A stretch of 28,546 nucleotides of DNA, from positions 1 through 28,546 of the IMG/VR virus record IMGVR_UViG_3300000651_000008. One strand, written 5' to 3'. This document shows positions 10,061 through 18,111 of the stretch, in pieces. A model generated the notes under the pieces. That model saw nothing but the letters and a program-made list of their open reading frames with translations. It made no database searches and was not told where the DNA came from. The stretch comes from a virus. Numbering within the stretch: position 1 is the stretch's first letter; each line of letters starts with the position of its first letter. The position numbers and the translations under genes are program-made.

Positions 10061-12375
10061 TGAACCTGCCCCAAGGCCCTGGCCCGGCCGAGAAAGCCAA
10101 GACCGTCTTCGGCTCCAACGTCGCCAAGACCGGCGCTGACAAGCCGCAGGACCAAGACCCGCAAGGCCGGCAGGATCAGCGCAAGTACACCGATGCCGAG
10201 CTCCTGCAAGAAGCGCGCGAATTCCTCGACTACGTAGACGAGCGCGAGAGCCAGAACCGGCTCCGAGCGGCTGAATTGCTGCGCTTCTGCTATCGCCGCG
10301 GGAGCCAGTGGCCGGACAAGATCCGCCGGGAGCGCGAGCAGGACAATCGGCCCTGTCTCGAGATCAACATGATGCCGACGTTCATCAATCAGGTCACGAA
10401 CGATGAACGGCAGAACCGGCCCGCCTGTAAGATTCGCCCGGCCTCGAGCGATGCCACGGTTGAGATTGCGGAAATCTACCAAGACCTGATCCGGCATATT
10501 GAGTACGACTCCAATGCCGGGGCGGTCTACGACAATGCCTATCGATACTGTGTGGCGGGCGGAATCGGCTATTGGCGGATCGTGACCGAATATGAGTCAG
10601 AGCAGAGCTTCTACCAGAAGATTTTGCTCAAGCCGGTCAACAACATTTTCAGCGTGTACTTGGACGACGCCAAAGAGCCGGATGGCTCAGACGCGGAAAA
10701 GTGCCTCGTAGTGCAAGAGATGAAGCGCTACGACTTTGAGAGGGCCTATCCGAATGCGCAACCGATCGATTGGCAAAGCACTGACCCGGCGCTTAGTGCG
10801 TGGCTCAATGCTGATTCGATCAAGGTGGCTGATTACTTCCACAAGGTCTATTGGAAGGAAACTCTTTACCTACTCCCTGACGGTTCCACGCGGTTTGAGT
10901 CCGAGGGACCGCCTACGGGTCAAGTCGTTCCGATGGAATGGCCCCCGAAGAAAGGAACCTACATCGATGCACGTGAGGTGGACCGTTGTGAAGTGCGCTG
11001 GGAGGTCGTTAACGGCGTCGAAGTCCTTGAGCAACATGAGTGGGCGGGCAAACACATCCCGATCATTCCCGTCTATTCCGACGTCGTAAACATCGAAGAC
11101 GATGTGATCTGGCAAGCCTTGGTAGACAAGGCCCAAGACACCCAGCAGATGGCGAACTACATGGTGACGAAGTCCGCCGAGGGCTTCTCGATCCAGCCGA
11201 TGGCGCCTTACGTCGGGGCCGAAGGCCAGTTCGATCAGCGCGAGCGCGAATGGGGGCAGGCCAACACGCGGCCCTATCCGTATCTCACCTATCGCAAGTT
11301 CGGCGAGGATGGCAAGGAATTGGGCTACGGCCCACCGCAGCGCTCCACGGCTGACGTGGACATGACGCAGACGCTGGCCCAGGCGATGCAGTTCTTCCAG
11401 TTCATCAACCGCGTGACGGGTGTGCAAGACCCGCTGGCGCAGCAGGACGTCGATGATCGCTCGGGCCGGGCAATATTGGCTCAGGAGCGCGTGGCGAACA
11501 CACAGACGTTTCACTTCGTGGACAACCTCTCGCGCGCCATCCGCTACAGCGGCCGGCAGTTGGTGGACCTGATCCCGAAGATCTACGACACCCAGCGCGA
11601 GATTCAGCTCCTCCGCGAGGATGGCACCAGCTATAAGCAGACGGTGAACCAAGCCCAGCCCATGCCGCCGCAACAGCCCGGTATGCCGCCACCGCAACCG
11701 CTGCCGGATCTCAATGATATCCGCGTGGGTGAGTATGACGTCGTAGTTGATACCGGCCCGAGCTACGCCAGCAAGCGCGCCGAAGCTTCCAATTCGATGA
11801 TGGAGATGGTCAAGCAGACCAACGGGGCCCTATTCGGCATTGCCGGCGACTTGCTGGTCAAAAACATGGATTGGCCGGGAGCCCAGGACGTCGCCGATCG
11901 CATCCAAGTCACCCTGCCGGCAGCGATTCAGCAATTGATGGCGCAGAAGTCGCAGAACCCGCAGGTCATTGCCTTGGGGCAGGCCCTTCAGAAGCAGGGG
12001 CAAGACTTCCAACAGCAGATGCAAGCGATGGGCGTCGAATTCCAGAAGATGCAGAACGAGAACCAGACGCTCAAGGGCCAGAACGCGGTCCTGAAGGCCA
12101 ATAACGCCTATCAACAGGCCAAGGCTGAAAAGACCAATATTGAAGCCATGACCGACCTACAGACTCAGGTCATGGAATCCCATGACGTGCAGTTGCATGC
12201 GGCCATCGACAAGGCCCGTCTGGCGGCGGATATGAAGGATGACGAACGTCAGTTCCTGCTCGGTATCCTCGATCGGGCGCTCAAGATGGTCGAGCTGCAA
12301 CAGAAGCAGGCTCAAGACGTGCGGCAGGAAGCCGCAGCGATGGATCAAGAGGCGGCGAGCCTCACCAAAGGATAA
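10057..12375 (+). CDS. Portal protein, P22 gp1-like
   Basis: 772 aa (P22 gp1 is 725). The portal is the dodecameric ring at one capsid vertex through which DNA is packaged and ejected. The P22-like pattern is visible: EAREFLDYVDERESQNRLRA, then CLEINMMPTFINQVTNDERQ, GIGYWRIVTEYE, a long beta-rich clip region, and RAILAQERVANTQ in the crown part. From about residue 640 it is Gln-rich with heptads (ALQKQGQDFQQQMQAMG, LKGQNAVLKANNAYQQAKAE), predicting a long coiled-coil barrel like the P22 portal barrel. ATG 10057 overlaps the preceding stop. It stops 3 nt before the next gene. Confidence 0.93.
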   Translation: MMNLPQGPGPAEKAKTVFGSNVAKTGADKPQDQDPQGRQDQRKYTDAELLQEAREFLDYVDERESQNRLRAAELLRFCYRRGSQWPDKIRREREQDNRPCLEINMMPTFINQVTNDERQNRPACKIRPASSDATVEIAEIYQDLIRHIEYDSNAGAVYDNAYRYCVAGGIGYWRIVTEYESEQSFYQKILLKPVNNIFSVYLDDAKEPDGSDAEKCLVVQEMKRYDFERAYPNAQPIDWQSTDPALSAWLNADSIKVADYFHKVYWKETLYLLPDGSTRFESEGPPTGQVVPMEWPPKKGTYIDAREVDRCEVRWEVVNGVEVLEQHEWAGKHIPIIPVYSDVVNIEDDVIWQALVDKAQDTQQMANYMVTKSAEGFSIQPMAPYVGAEGQFDQREREWGQANTRPYPYLTYRKFGEDGKELGYGPPQRSTADVDMTQTLAQAMQFFQFINRVTGVQDPLAQQDVDDRSGRAILAQERVANTQTFHFVDNLSRAIRYSGRQLVDLIPKIYDTQREIQLLREDGTSYKQTVNQAQPMPPQQPGMPPPQPLPDLNDIRVGEYDVVVDTGPSYASKRAEASNSMMEMVKQTNGALFGIAGDLLVKNMDWPGAQDVADRIQVTLPAAIQQLMAQKSQNPQVIALGQALQKQGQDFQQQMQAMGVEFQKMQNENQTLKGQNAVLKANNAYQQAKAEKTNIEAMTDLQTQVMESHDVQLHAAIDKARLAADMKDDERQFLLGILDRALKMVELQQKQAQDVRQEAAAMDQEAASLTKG

Positions 12376-12378
12376 GAC

Positions 12379-12738
12379 ATGTTTCTTGACAACTTCTGCC
12401 CCGCGCAGAACGCCAACCCAGCGGCCGGGGGCTCTGGCGGTTACTGCTCGATCACCATTGCTGTGACCAACTCCAGCGCGGTGCGCTCGCTTCCTCCTGG
12501 TGGCCTGTGTCTCGAGCTCACCAACACCGGCTCGGCCGCCTGCTTTGTGGAATTCGGCCTATCGACCGCGACCGCTCTGGCGCCTTCGGGCACGAGCACC
12601 GGCAGCTACAACGTGCAGCCCGGTCAATGCAAGCTGATCCGTCGGCCTGTCATGCAAGGCGGGGCCTATGCCGACACGATAGCGACGATCAGCGGCACAT
12701 CGACAACGCTCCTCGTGGCTACGGGCGAAGGCAATTAG
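12379..12738 (+). CDS. Beta-rich structural protein (possible decoration protein)
   Basis: 119 aa, Ser/Thr/Gly/Ala-rich, with AAGGSGGYCSITIAVTNSSA and LVATGEGN at the end and scattered Cys (four) in the first half. Composition and alternating hydrophobic pattern suggest a small beta-sandwich. AAGGA lies 9 nt upstream. Placement between portal and scaffold is the usual site of head decoration or head-completion proteins. No family recognised. Confidence 0.65.
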   Translation: MFLDNFCPAQNANPAAGGSGGYCSITIAVTNSSAVRSLPPGGLCLELTNTGSAACFVEFGLSTATALAPSGTSTGSYNVQPGQCKLIRRPVMQGGAYADTIATISGTSTTLLVATGEGN

Positions 12739-12739
12739 C

Positions 12740-13189
12740 ATGAGCTTGCGCGCAGTATCGAACACCATCACTGGCGGCTCACAGGTCGGGGGCACGATCA
12801 GCGGCGCGACCATCGATAACTCGGTCATCGGTGGCACGACGCCGGTAGCGGGGACGTTTACGACGCTCATTAGCCAGACTGAGAACCTCTCGAGCAGCGG
12901 TCGGCAGATCATCAACAACAACGCCGCGACCCCGACCAACATCAATGCCGGCGTGAGTTATCTCGGCTATACGGGCACGAACCTGGCGACGCTGACCATC
13001 AACTTCCCGGCGGGGGCGGCGGGTATCGATGGCTTGATTATCACCGTTTACTTTAGCGCAGCGGTCGGTACGGCGCTGACGCTTGCATCATCCGGTGCGA
13101 CCTTTGTGGACGCTCCGGCAACCGTAGCCGCGAAGACTCGCGTGAGCTACATCTACAACAATGCGTCAACCCAATGGTTGCCGCGTTAG
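12740..13189 (+). CDS. Fibre-like structural protein
   Basis: 149 aa. The N-terminal third (GGTISGATIDNSVIGGTTPV, then AGTFTTL) is the pentapeptide-like or short triple-helix motif typical of trimeric tail-fibre and head-fibre proteins. The C-terminal part (LTINFPAGAAGIDGLIITVY ... AKTRVSYIYNNASTQWLPR) is a small beta domain. It lies between portal and scaffold, not in the tail module, so a capsid fibre or decoration role is more likely than a tail fibre, though this is inference. GAAGG is 10 nt upstream. Confidence 0.65.
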   Translation: MSLRAVSNTITGGSQVGGTISGATIDNSVIGGTTPVAGTFTTLISQTENLSSSGRQIINNNAATPTNINAGVSYLGYTGTNLATLTINFPAGAAGIDGLIITVYFSAAVGTALTLASSGATFVDAPATVAAKTRVSYIYNNASTQWLPR

Positions 13190-13201
13190 AAGGAAAATTC
13201 C

Positions 13202-14011
13202 ATGTCCTCTCGGATCATCACTGTCCCAGCCGGTACGACGCAGATCATCCAGGCCCCGGCGCGTTCGTCCGTCTGTTTCCAACCGGTTTCGGGCGGCACC
13301 GTTACCGCGGCTGTAGGCCCATCGGGTGTCGCGCCGGTCTTCACCGCCCTGCCGCAGTCGGGCAACACCACACCGTTTTCGGTCGCCACCGACACTTACG
13401 CCTCGATCATGGGTTCGCTTGGTCAAGTCCAAGTGACCGCAGCCGGCGGCCAGAACTGCACGGTCATCGTGTCCGACATTCAGAACTATCCCACGGTCGG
13501 GACCGAGCGGCAGACCATTGCGCAGTCCGGCGTGGCCTTCACCGCGCTGGGCTCGAGCACCGCGGAGAACACACTGTTCTCGATGCGCTTCCCGGCCGGC
13601 TTCTTCACGCCCAACTTCCGTATCGAGTGCTACTACCAATTGACGCTGACCAACTCGGCCAACGTCAAGACGCTGAAGGGCTACTTCGGCAACAGCACGA
13701 ACAGCTCGACGGCCGGCGCGCTCGAGACGAGCGCCAGCGCAATCGTTTCCAATGCCTATACCTCCATGATCGGCGCTTATGGCACGTTCGCAGTTGCGGG
13801 GCGGAACGACAACCAAACCATCATCGGATCCAACGCCGGCTTGCTGTCGGCCGGTGGCTGGGGCTCGAGCACGACCGCTAACACCACGGTCTCGAGCGCG
13901 AACTACTCCGGCACCGGCGCAGTGGAACAGGTGCTTGTGCTCACCGGCACAAAGGCGACCGGCTCCGAGACGTTCACGCTGGATGCGGTCGTGGTCAAGG
14001 TCTACCAATAA
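13202..14011 (+). CDS. Beta-rich virion structural protein
   Basis: 269 aa. Start 13202 has AAGGA about 8 nt upstream. Repeated beta-strand and Ser/Thr-rich patterns with no signal peptide or membrane segment; a Gly/Ser/Thr region near 180-230 (MIGAYGTFAVAGRNDNQTII; TTVSSANYSG) is typical of virion surface proteins. Family unknown. As third in a run of three beta-rich proteins before the scaffold, it may form a decoration or head-fibre complex with its neighbours. Confidence 0.6.
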   Translation: MSSRIITVPAGTTQIIQAPARSSVCFQPVSGGTVTAAVGPSGVAPVFTALPQSGNTTPFSVATDTYASIMGSLGQVQVTAAGGQNCTVIVSDIQNYPTVGTERQTIAQSGVAFTALGSSTAENTLFSMRFPAGFFTPNFRIECYYQLTLTNSANVKTLKGYFGNSTNSSTAGALETSASAIVSNAYTSMIGAYGTFAVAGRNDNQTIIGSNAGLLSAGGWGSSTTANTTVSSANYSGTGAVEQVLVLTGTKATGSETFTLDAVVVKVYQ

Positions 14012-14032
14012 GGAAAACTCAATCCCTTGCGC

Positions 14033-14058
14033 GAGGAGGAGTAATGCCCATGCGATAG
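14033..14058 (+). promoter_or_regulatory. Strong Shine-Dalgarno and four-codon upstream ORF before the scaffold gene
   Basis: GAGGAGGAG (14033-14041) is the best ribosome site in the late region and is ideally placed for ATG 14044, not for the scaffold ATG at 14059. The upstream frame reads Met-Pro-Met-Arg-amber (14044-14058), and the amber codon directly abuts the scaffold ATG in the same frame. It could set scaffold level by re-initiation. Alternatively the annotated stop is a recent nonsense change in the true N-terminus. Confidence 0.6.
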
Positions 14059-15021
14059 ATGAGCGATACCATCAAAGTTACCGGGCTGACGCCTGATCCG
14101 GCATTAACACCGCCGGAACCGGCTCCAGCTCCCGCCGCGCCGCCTGCGAAGCCGCCGGAACCCCCGACGGCTGAAGCAGGAGAGGCACAACCCCCCGAGC
14201 AACCGGCGGACGGGGAAGAAGCCTCGCAGGAAGCTACGGCCCAGACTCCGGTCGCGTCCAGCGAGCAGGCTCCAGAGGGTGACGGGACGCCGCCGCCCAA
14301 GAAGCCTGCCCGCGGGGTGCAAAAAGCTCTGGATCGACTCGCCGGACAGCGAGATCAAGCCCTGGAAGCAGCCCAGCGCGCAACGCAAGAGCGCGATGCC
14401 TTGGCTGCTGCCGTGCAGAGATTGTTAGAGCAGGGGAAGCAGGCGCCTGCCGCCAAAGTCGAACCTCCGAAGCCGGAAGCCTTCAGCAATGCGCTCGATT
14501 ATCAGCGCGCAGTGGCCCGGTTCGAGGCGACGCAAGCGGCGCAAGGGGCCGTCAGGGAAGGGCTGGGCCAGTTCGTCGGCTCAGTCTTGCAGCAAGCCAA
14601 TACCAATGCCGCGAAGGCTCATGAAACGGCTCTGAACGCCAAGTATGCCGAGGCGTTGCAGACCGCTCCCGAGCGTTTCGAGGATTGGGAGGACACCGTT
14701 ATTGCCTCCGATTTGCCGGTTCCGCCGTCACTGGAGCTCGCAATCAAGGGCAGCAACGATCCGGCAGCGGTCTTGCACTACCTGGCGACTAATCCGCAGG
14801 TGCATACCTCGCTCATCAATCTCCCGCCGTGGCAGCAAGCCCTCGAAGTGGGGCGGCTCTCGGGTCAGATGCAACCGCGTCCGGTTCCATCCAAAGCGCC
14901 ACCGCCGGCCAAGCCGATCGGTGGCAAGACCGTTCCCGCGGGGCCCAACCCTGATGACATGTCGCCGGCTCAATGGCGCGCATACCTCGCGAAGAACGGC
15001 ATGACTCGAGGACTGCGCTAA
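14059..15021 (+). CDS. Scaffolding protein
   Basis: 320 aa, immediately upstream of the coat gene. The first 95 residues are extreme Pro/Ala/Glu-rich (PPEPAPAPAAPPAKPPEPPT) and disordered. The middle (RGVQKALDRLAGQRDQALEA; TQERDALAAAVQRLLEQ) is coiled coil, followed by a helical domain and a basic C-terminal segment ending AQWRAYLAKNGMTRGLR. This plan, disordered N-terminus, long helices and a basic C-terminal coat-binding end, is that of P22-like scaffolds (P22 gp8, 303 aa), which guide coat assembly and leave the procapsid. Family assignment rests on position, length and architecture. Confidence 0.8.
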   Translation: MSDTIKVTGLTPDPALTPPEPAPAPAAPPAKPPEPPTAEAGEAQPPEQPADGEEASQEATAQTPVASSEQAPEGDGTPPPKKPARGVQKALDRLAGQRDQALEAAQRATQERDALAAAVQRLLEQGKQAPAAKVEPPKPEAFSNALDYQRAVARFEATQAAQGAVREGLGQFVGSVLQQANTNAAKAHETALNAKYAEALQTAPERFEDWEDTVIASDLPVPPSLELAIKGSNDPAAVLHYLATNPQVHTSLINLPPWQQALEVGRLSGQMQPRPVPSKAPPPAKPIGGKTVPAGPNPDDMSPAQWRAYLAKNGMTRGLR

Positions 15022-16245
15022 ATGGCGAACCTGACTCTCACCCCAACGATGGTGACGAACGATGCCGTCATCGTCTTGGAAAACAACCTGACCTTTGCCA
15101 AGTTCATCGATCGCTCTTACGAGCCGCAATTCGGCCGCGAGGGCGAGAAAGTTGGCAATACGATTTACATCCGCAAGCCGCCGCGCTTCCTGGGCCGAAC
15201 GGGCCCCGCGCTGTCGGTCGAAGATGAGTACGAAACGAGCGTTCCGCTGACGCTCACCACGCAATATGGCGTGGATATTCAGTTCACCAGCCAGGAGATG
15301 GCGCTGAATATCCAAGACTTCCGCGAGCGCATCCTCGTGCCGATCATGGCAACCATCGCCAACAAGATCGATCGCGACGGCTGCGGGCTGTTCTCGTCAG
15401 TCTGGAACCTTGTCGGTACGGCGGGCGCGACGCCGGCTTCCCAACAGGTCATCCTGCTGGCCGGCCAGAAGTTGAACGAAATGGCCGCGCCGATCGATGA
15501 CAACCGCGCTTGCGTACTCGGCCCCGCGGCGAATGCGGGGCTGGTGAACGGCTTGGTGGGTCTGTTCAACCCGATGGGCAAGATCAGCGACAACTACGAC
15601 ACCGGCAACATGGGCAACGCGCTGGGGTTCAAGTTCTCGCTCGATCAGAACATCCAACTCCAGGCCAACGGGCAGCTCGGCGGCTCGCCGCAGATCAACG
15701 GCTCCAATCAGGGCCTGACGAGCGGCTGGGCAGCGTCTACCAACCTCGTGACCAACAACTGGACCGCGAGCGCGGCGCAGCGCCTGAACGGTGGCGAAGT
15801 CATCACTCTAGCCGGCTCGAATGCGGTCAACCCGCAATCGCGCACCAGCACCAATAGCCTGCAACAGTTCGTGGTGAATGGTCCGGCGAGTACGGACGGC
15901 TCGGGCAACATGACCGTCAACATTTCGCCTGCGATCATCTACGGCGGGGCGTTCCAGAACGTGTCGGCGGCTCCGACGTCGGGCGGCGCGGTCACGATCG
16001 TCGGCTCGGCATCGACCTCCTATCCGCAGAACCTAGCGTTCCACAAGAACTTCGGAACGCTGGCAATGGCGGATCTGCCGTTGCCGGGTGGGGTGGACTT
16101 CGCCAAGCGCGCCGAATACCGCGGCTTCCGCATCCGCGTGGTTCGGGCCTACGACATCAACGGCGACCGCATGCCGCTGCGCACGGACGTGCTGTACGGC
16201 TTCAAGGCAGTGCTCCCTGAGTTGGCGGTTCGCGTTACGGGCTGA
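15022..16245 (+). CDS. Major capsid protein, P22 coat-like (HK97 fold)
   Basis: 407 aa (P22 gp5 is 430). The start MANLTLTPTMVTNDAVIVLE and the stretch FIDRSYEPQFGREGEKVGNT, then the later LAFHKNFGTLAMADLPLPGG and R-x-V-R-A-Y-D-I-N-G-D motif, are characteristic of the P22 coat family. It assembles on the scaffold into the icosahedral procapsid and expands during packaging. GAGGA lies upstream of ATG 15022. A terminator-like hairpin follows 40 nt after the stop, which would raise coat output relative to downstream genes. No tRNA or intein interrupts it. Confidence 0.93.
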   Translation: MANLTLTPTMVTNDAVIVLENNLTFAKFIDRSYEPQFGREGEKVGNTIYIRKPPRFLGRTGPALSVEDEYETSVPLTLTTQYGVDIQFTSQEMALNIQDFRERILVPIMATIANKIDRDGCGLFSSVWNLVGTAGATPASQQVILLAGQKLNEMAAPIDDNRACVLGPAANAGLVNGLVGLFNPMGKISDNYDTGNMGNALGFKFSLDQNIQLQANGQLGGSPQINGSNQGLTSGWAASTNLVTNNWTASAAQRLNGGEVITLAGSNAVNPQSRTSTNSLQQFVVNGPASTDGSGNMTVNISPAIIYGGAFQNVSAAPTSGGAVTIVGSASTSYPQNLAFHKNFGTLAMADLPLPGGVDFAKRAEYRGFRIRVVRAYDINGDRMPLRTDVLYGFKAVLPELAVRVTG

Positions 16246-16285
16246 TCCCCAGGGACTGACTCCCCCTAACAGCCCGTTGCACTAC

Positions 16286-16317
16286 CCCCGCCCCCTTCAG
16301 CAAGGGGCGGGGTTTCT
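16286..16317 (+). terminator. GC-rich hairpin terminator after the coat gene
   Basis: CCCCGCCCCCTT (16286-16297) pairs with AAGGGGCGGGG (16302-16312) with one bulged C, loop CAGC, followed by TTTCT. The stem is very stable and the T-run short, which suggests partial termination. It lies in the largest gap of the late region, 85 nt. Confidence 0.65.
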
Positions 16318-16330
16318 ACCGAGGAGATTT

Positions 16331-16816
16331 ATGGATCTCAGCAAGTTCACCAAAGAGCAGTTGGAGGAGCTACAGGAAGCGCTCGATCAGGCGACAGCCC
16401 GCAAGGGCCATGCGCGCCGGATCGATTGGGACAACATGAGCGAGCAGGAGCGGCAGAACTACAACAAGACTACGCAGCCGGTCACGCCGATGGTGGCTTA
16501 TGCCGAGTATCCCAAGATGATCTACGGCAAGTTCCCCGACGGCGGCTATCGGCAGGCACGCGTTGCGAACCGGCGCGATGAGGAGCAGATCAAGGCCGAC
16601 CACCCCGCCGACTGGCGCGATTCCATGATGGCGCATGGCGTAGACCTGACCTCGCGGCCGAGCCGAGAGATCCAGCGCATTCAGTTCCTGGGCGCTCCGG
16701 TCGAGGACAGCGTATCCGTGAAAGCCGACGAGCCGCAGGCCAGCGTGCCGCAGGAGCATCCGGCCGCCGCTGCTGCCCGCAAGCGCGGACGGCCCCCGAA
16801 GAATGCAGCCGCGTAA
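16331..16816 (+). CDS. Hypothetical head-module protein with C-terminal AT-hook
   Basis: 161 aa from ATG 16331, with GAGGAG 4 nt upstream. Residues 1-40 are helical (DLSKFTKEQLEELQEALDQA), the middle is soluble and aromatic-rich (AYAEYPKMIYGKFPDGGYRQ), and the C-terminus ends ARKRGRPPKNAAA, where KRGRPPK is a canonical AT-hook core (GRP flanked by basic residues). AT-hooks bind the minor groove of AT-rich DNA. Family not recognised. It follows the coat gene and precedes the first GroES-like gene, overlapping it by 14 nt. Confidence 0.65.
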   Translation: MDLSKFTKEQLEELQEALDQATARKGHARRIDWDNMSEQERQNYNKTTQPVTPMVAYAEYPKMIYGKFPDGGYRQARVANRRDEEQIKADHPADWRDSMMAHGVDLTSRPSREIQRIQFLGAPVEDSVSVKADEPQASVPQEHPAAAAARKRGRPPKNAAA

Positions 16817-17081
16817 CCAATGGCTCGCGGTCAAGCGCGAGTCTAGCGAGCACCTATCCCCGCTCTGGCTGCCGCCGGGCGTGGAAGGGCTTTCGCACGA
16901 TTGCCGCATCGGCACCGTGCAGGCGGTCGGCACCGGCCGGAAGCTGAAGCATGGCTGGTACTCGCATGAGGCGCGACCGGGCATGCGCATTGTCTACTCC
17001 TCGCGCGTGGATACCTACCGCCCAGAGGGTGACAAGGTAGATCTTATCGAGGATCAGAGCGTGATTGGGCTGATTTCATGA
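16803..17081 (+). CDS. GroES-like cochaperonin-type protein 1
   Basis: 92 aa (GroES is 97). It aligns by eye to GroES through most of its length: LAVKR at GroES VIVKR; IGTVQAVGTGRKLKHG at GEVLAVGNGRILENG; RPGMRIVYSS at KVGDIVIFND; and VDLIEDQSVIGLIS at VLIMSESDILAIVE. The segment corresponding to the mobile loop is SSEHLSPLWLPPGVEGLSH, where LWLP would sit at the IVL position. GroES heptamers cap GroEL; T4 gp31 and similar phage proteins replace it for coat folding. It overlaps the neighbouring genes on both sides. The fold call is reasonably strong; GroEL binding is unproven and the loop is unusual. Confidence 0.65.
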   Translation: MQPRNQWLAVKRESSEHLSPLWLPPGVEGLSHDCRIGTVQAVGTGRKLKHGWYSHEARPGMRIVYSSRVDTYRPEGDKVDLIEDQSVIGLIS

Positions 17082-17800
17082 CCGGCCTGGACATCCTCAA
17101 TCAAGCCATGCGCCGCGCGGGGCTCTTTGCCTTGGGCGAGACGATGGACAACGACACCGCCAACTTCGCGATGCAGATCATGAACGCGCAGTTGGATAGC
17201 TGGTCGGCGGAAATCGTCCCGCTCTACAACATCGTGGATTCGCAGACCGGCGCACCGATCCCCGGCTTCACGCTCACCCCCGGCACGGCGACTTACACCA
17301 TCGGGACCGGCGGCGGGCAATTGCTGGGCGTGCGGCCAACGCAGTTTGCCGATGTCTATCTCACCGATTCGAACAATGTCAGCTATTACCAGAAGATCAT
17401 CGAAGCGGACGCCTACTCTCGGCTCATCTATAAGGTTGCTCCGGGAAGACCTGACCGTGTGTATGTCAACTACCAAGAGACAACGGTCACTTTCACGTTC
17501 TTTACGACGCCAGCTTACGCAGATCAGGTCCACGCTCTGTACTACGCGCCGCTTACTCAACTCGTCACCGTTAACGATACGGTGGTGATCCCGCCGGGCT
17601 ATCGCAAAGCCTATGAGACCTGCTTGGCGCTTGAGCTCTCGACGGCGTTTGGCAAACAGCCCACGCCGCAACTCTCGGCCGCTGCCGACTATTCCAAACG
17701 CGTTCTGACTGCGGCGAGCGAGAACGTATACCTGTTGCAATCGCCGCTGCCGACGCAGAAGCGGCGCTTCTTCAACATCCTGACCGGGGAGACAGTATGA
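17078..17800 (+). CDS. Tail accessory factor / head-tail connector, P22 gp4-like
   Basis: 240 aa (P22 gp4 is 166). It begins MTGLDILNQAMRRAGLFALG followed by MQIMNAQLDSWSAE, the helical pattern of the P22 gp4 family, which binds below the portal and starts tail assembly. A beta-rich insertion (TPGTATYTIGTGGGQLLGVR ... TVTFTFFTTPAYADQ) and a C-terminal helical part (YETCLALELSTAFG) explain the extra length. Both ends overlap GroES-like genes as ATGA, so all three would be made together. Call based on order before gp10 and the N-terminal pattern. Confidence 0.8.
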   Translation: MTGLDILNQAMRRAGLFALGETMDNDTANFAMQIMNAQLDSWSAEIVPLYNIVDSQTGAPIPGFTLTPGTATYTIGTGGGQLLGVRPTQFADVYLTDSNNVSYYQKIIEADAYSRLIYKVAPGRPDRVYVNYQETTVTFTFFTTPAYADQVHALYYAPLTQLVTVNDTVVIPPGYRKAYETCLALELSTAFGKQPTPQLSAAADYSKRVLTAASENVYLLQSPLPTQKRRFFNILTGETV

Positions 17801-18111
17801 GCGAATACGGCTGGACGCCGATTCTCGATCGCGTGGTATGCAAGCGACCGAGCGGCACCGAGACGCTACCGAGCGGCATTCTCGTTGAGCGCAAGCACGA
17901 TGAGGAAGTCGAGGTGGAAGTGGCGATGGTCGGGCCGGGCGAACTCGACGGTCACGGCCGGCATATTCCGCCCAATATCAACCCCGGCGATACGGTGTTG
18001 GTGAACAAGTTCCAAGTCCAGAACATTCGGGTGTTCGACAAGAATTGGATCGTGGTGAGAGAGAAAGACGTCCGAGCGGTGGTCAAACGTGCTCACGATA
18101 CTGCGGCCTGA
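17797..18111 (+). CDS. GroES-like cochaperonin-type protein 2
   Basis: 104 aa. ILDRVVCKRPSGTETLPSGI, then LVERKH, matches GroES LHDRVIVKR plus the mobile loop; SGILV is close to the GroES GGIVL tripeptide that docks GroEL. VAMVGPGE..DGHG, NPGDTVLVNKF and WIVVREKDVRAVV match the remaining strands. It differs strongly from the first GroES-like protein, which argues against recent duplication. ATG overlaps the gp4-like stop as ATGA. A cochaperonin role in folding capsid or tail proteins is inferred; a purely structural role of the fold is possible. Confidence 0.7.
   Translation: MSEYGWTPILDRVVCKRPSGTETLPSGILVERKHDEEVEVEVAMVGPGELDGHGRHIPPNINPGDTVLVNKFQVQNIRVFDKNWIVVREKDVRAVVKRAHDTAA

Noticed and set aside
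10870-11697. 275-codon minus-strand frame inside the portal gene
   Set aside because: Antisense shadow of the portal; no ribosome site or domain, His/Arg/Leu-rich composition.
13166-14008. 280-codon minus-strand frame opposite the 269-aa structural protein
   Set aside because: Antisense shadow, Arg/Gly/Ala/Asp/His-rich, no supporting start signal and no gap for it on the coding strand.
14044-14058. Phage-wide reassignment of the amber codon to sense
   Set aside because: Other genes stop normally at TAG (for example at 7834, 13189 and 20802 with a new gene starting nearby), and no long gene has internal TAG codons. The case before the scaffold is isolated.
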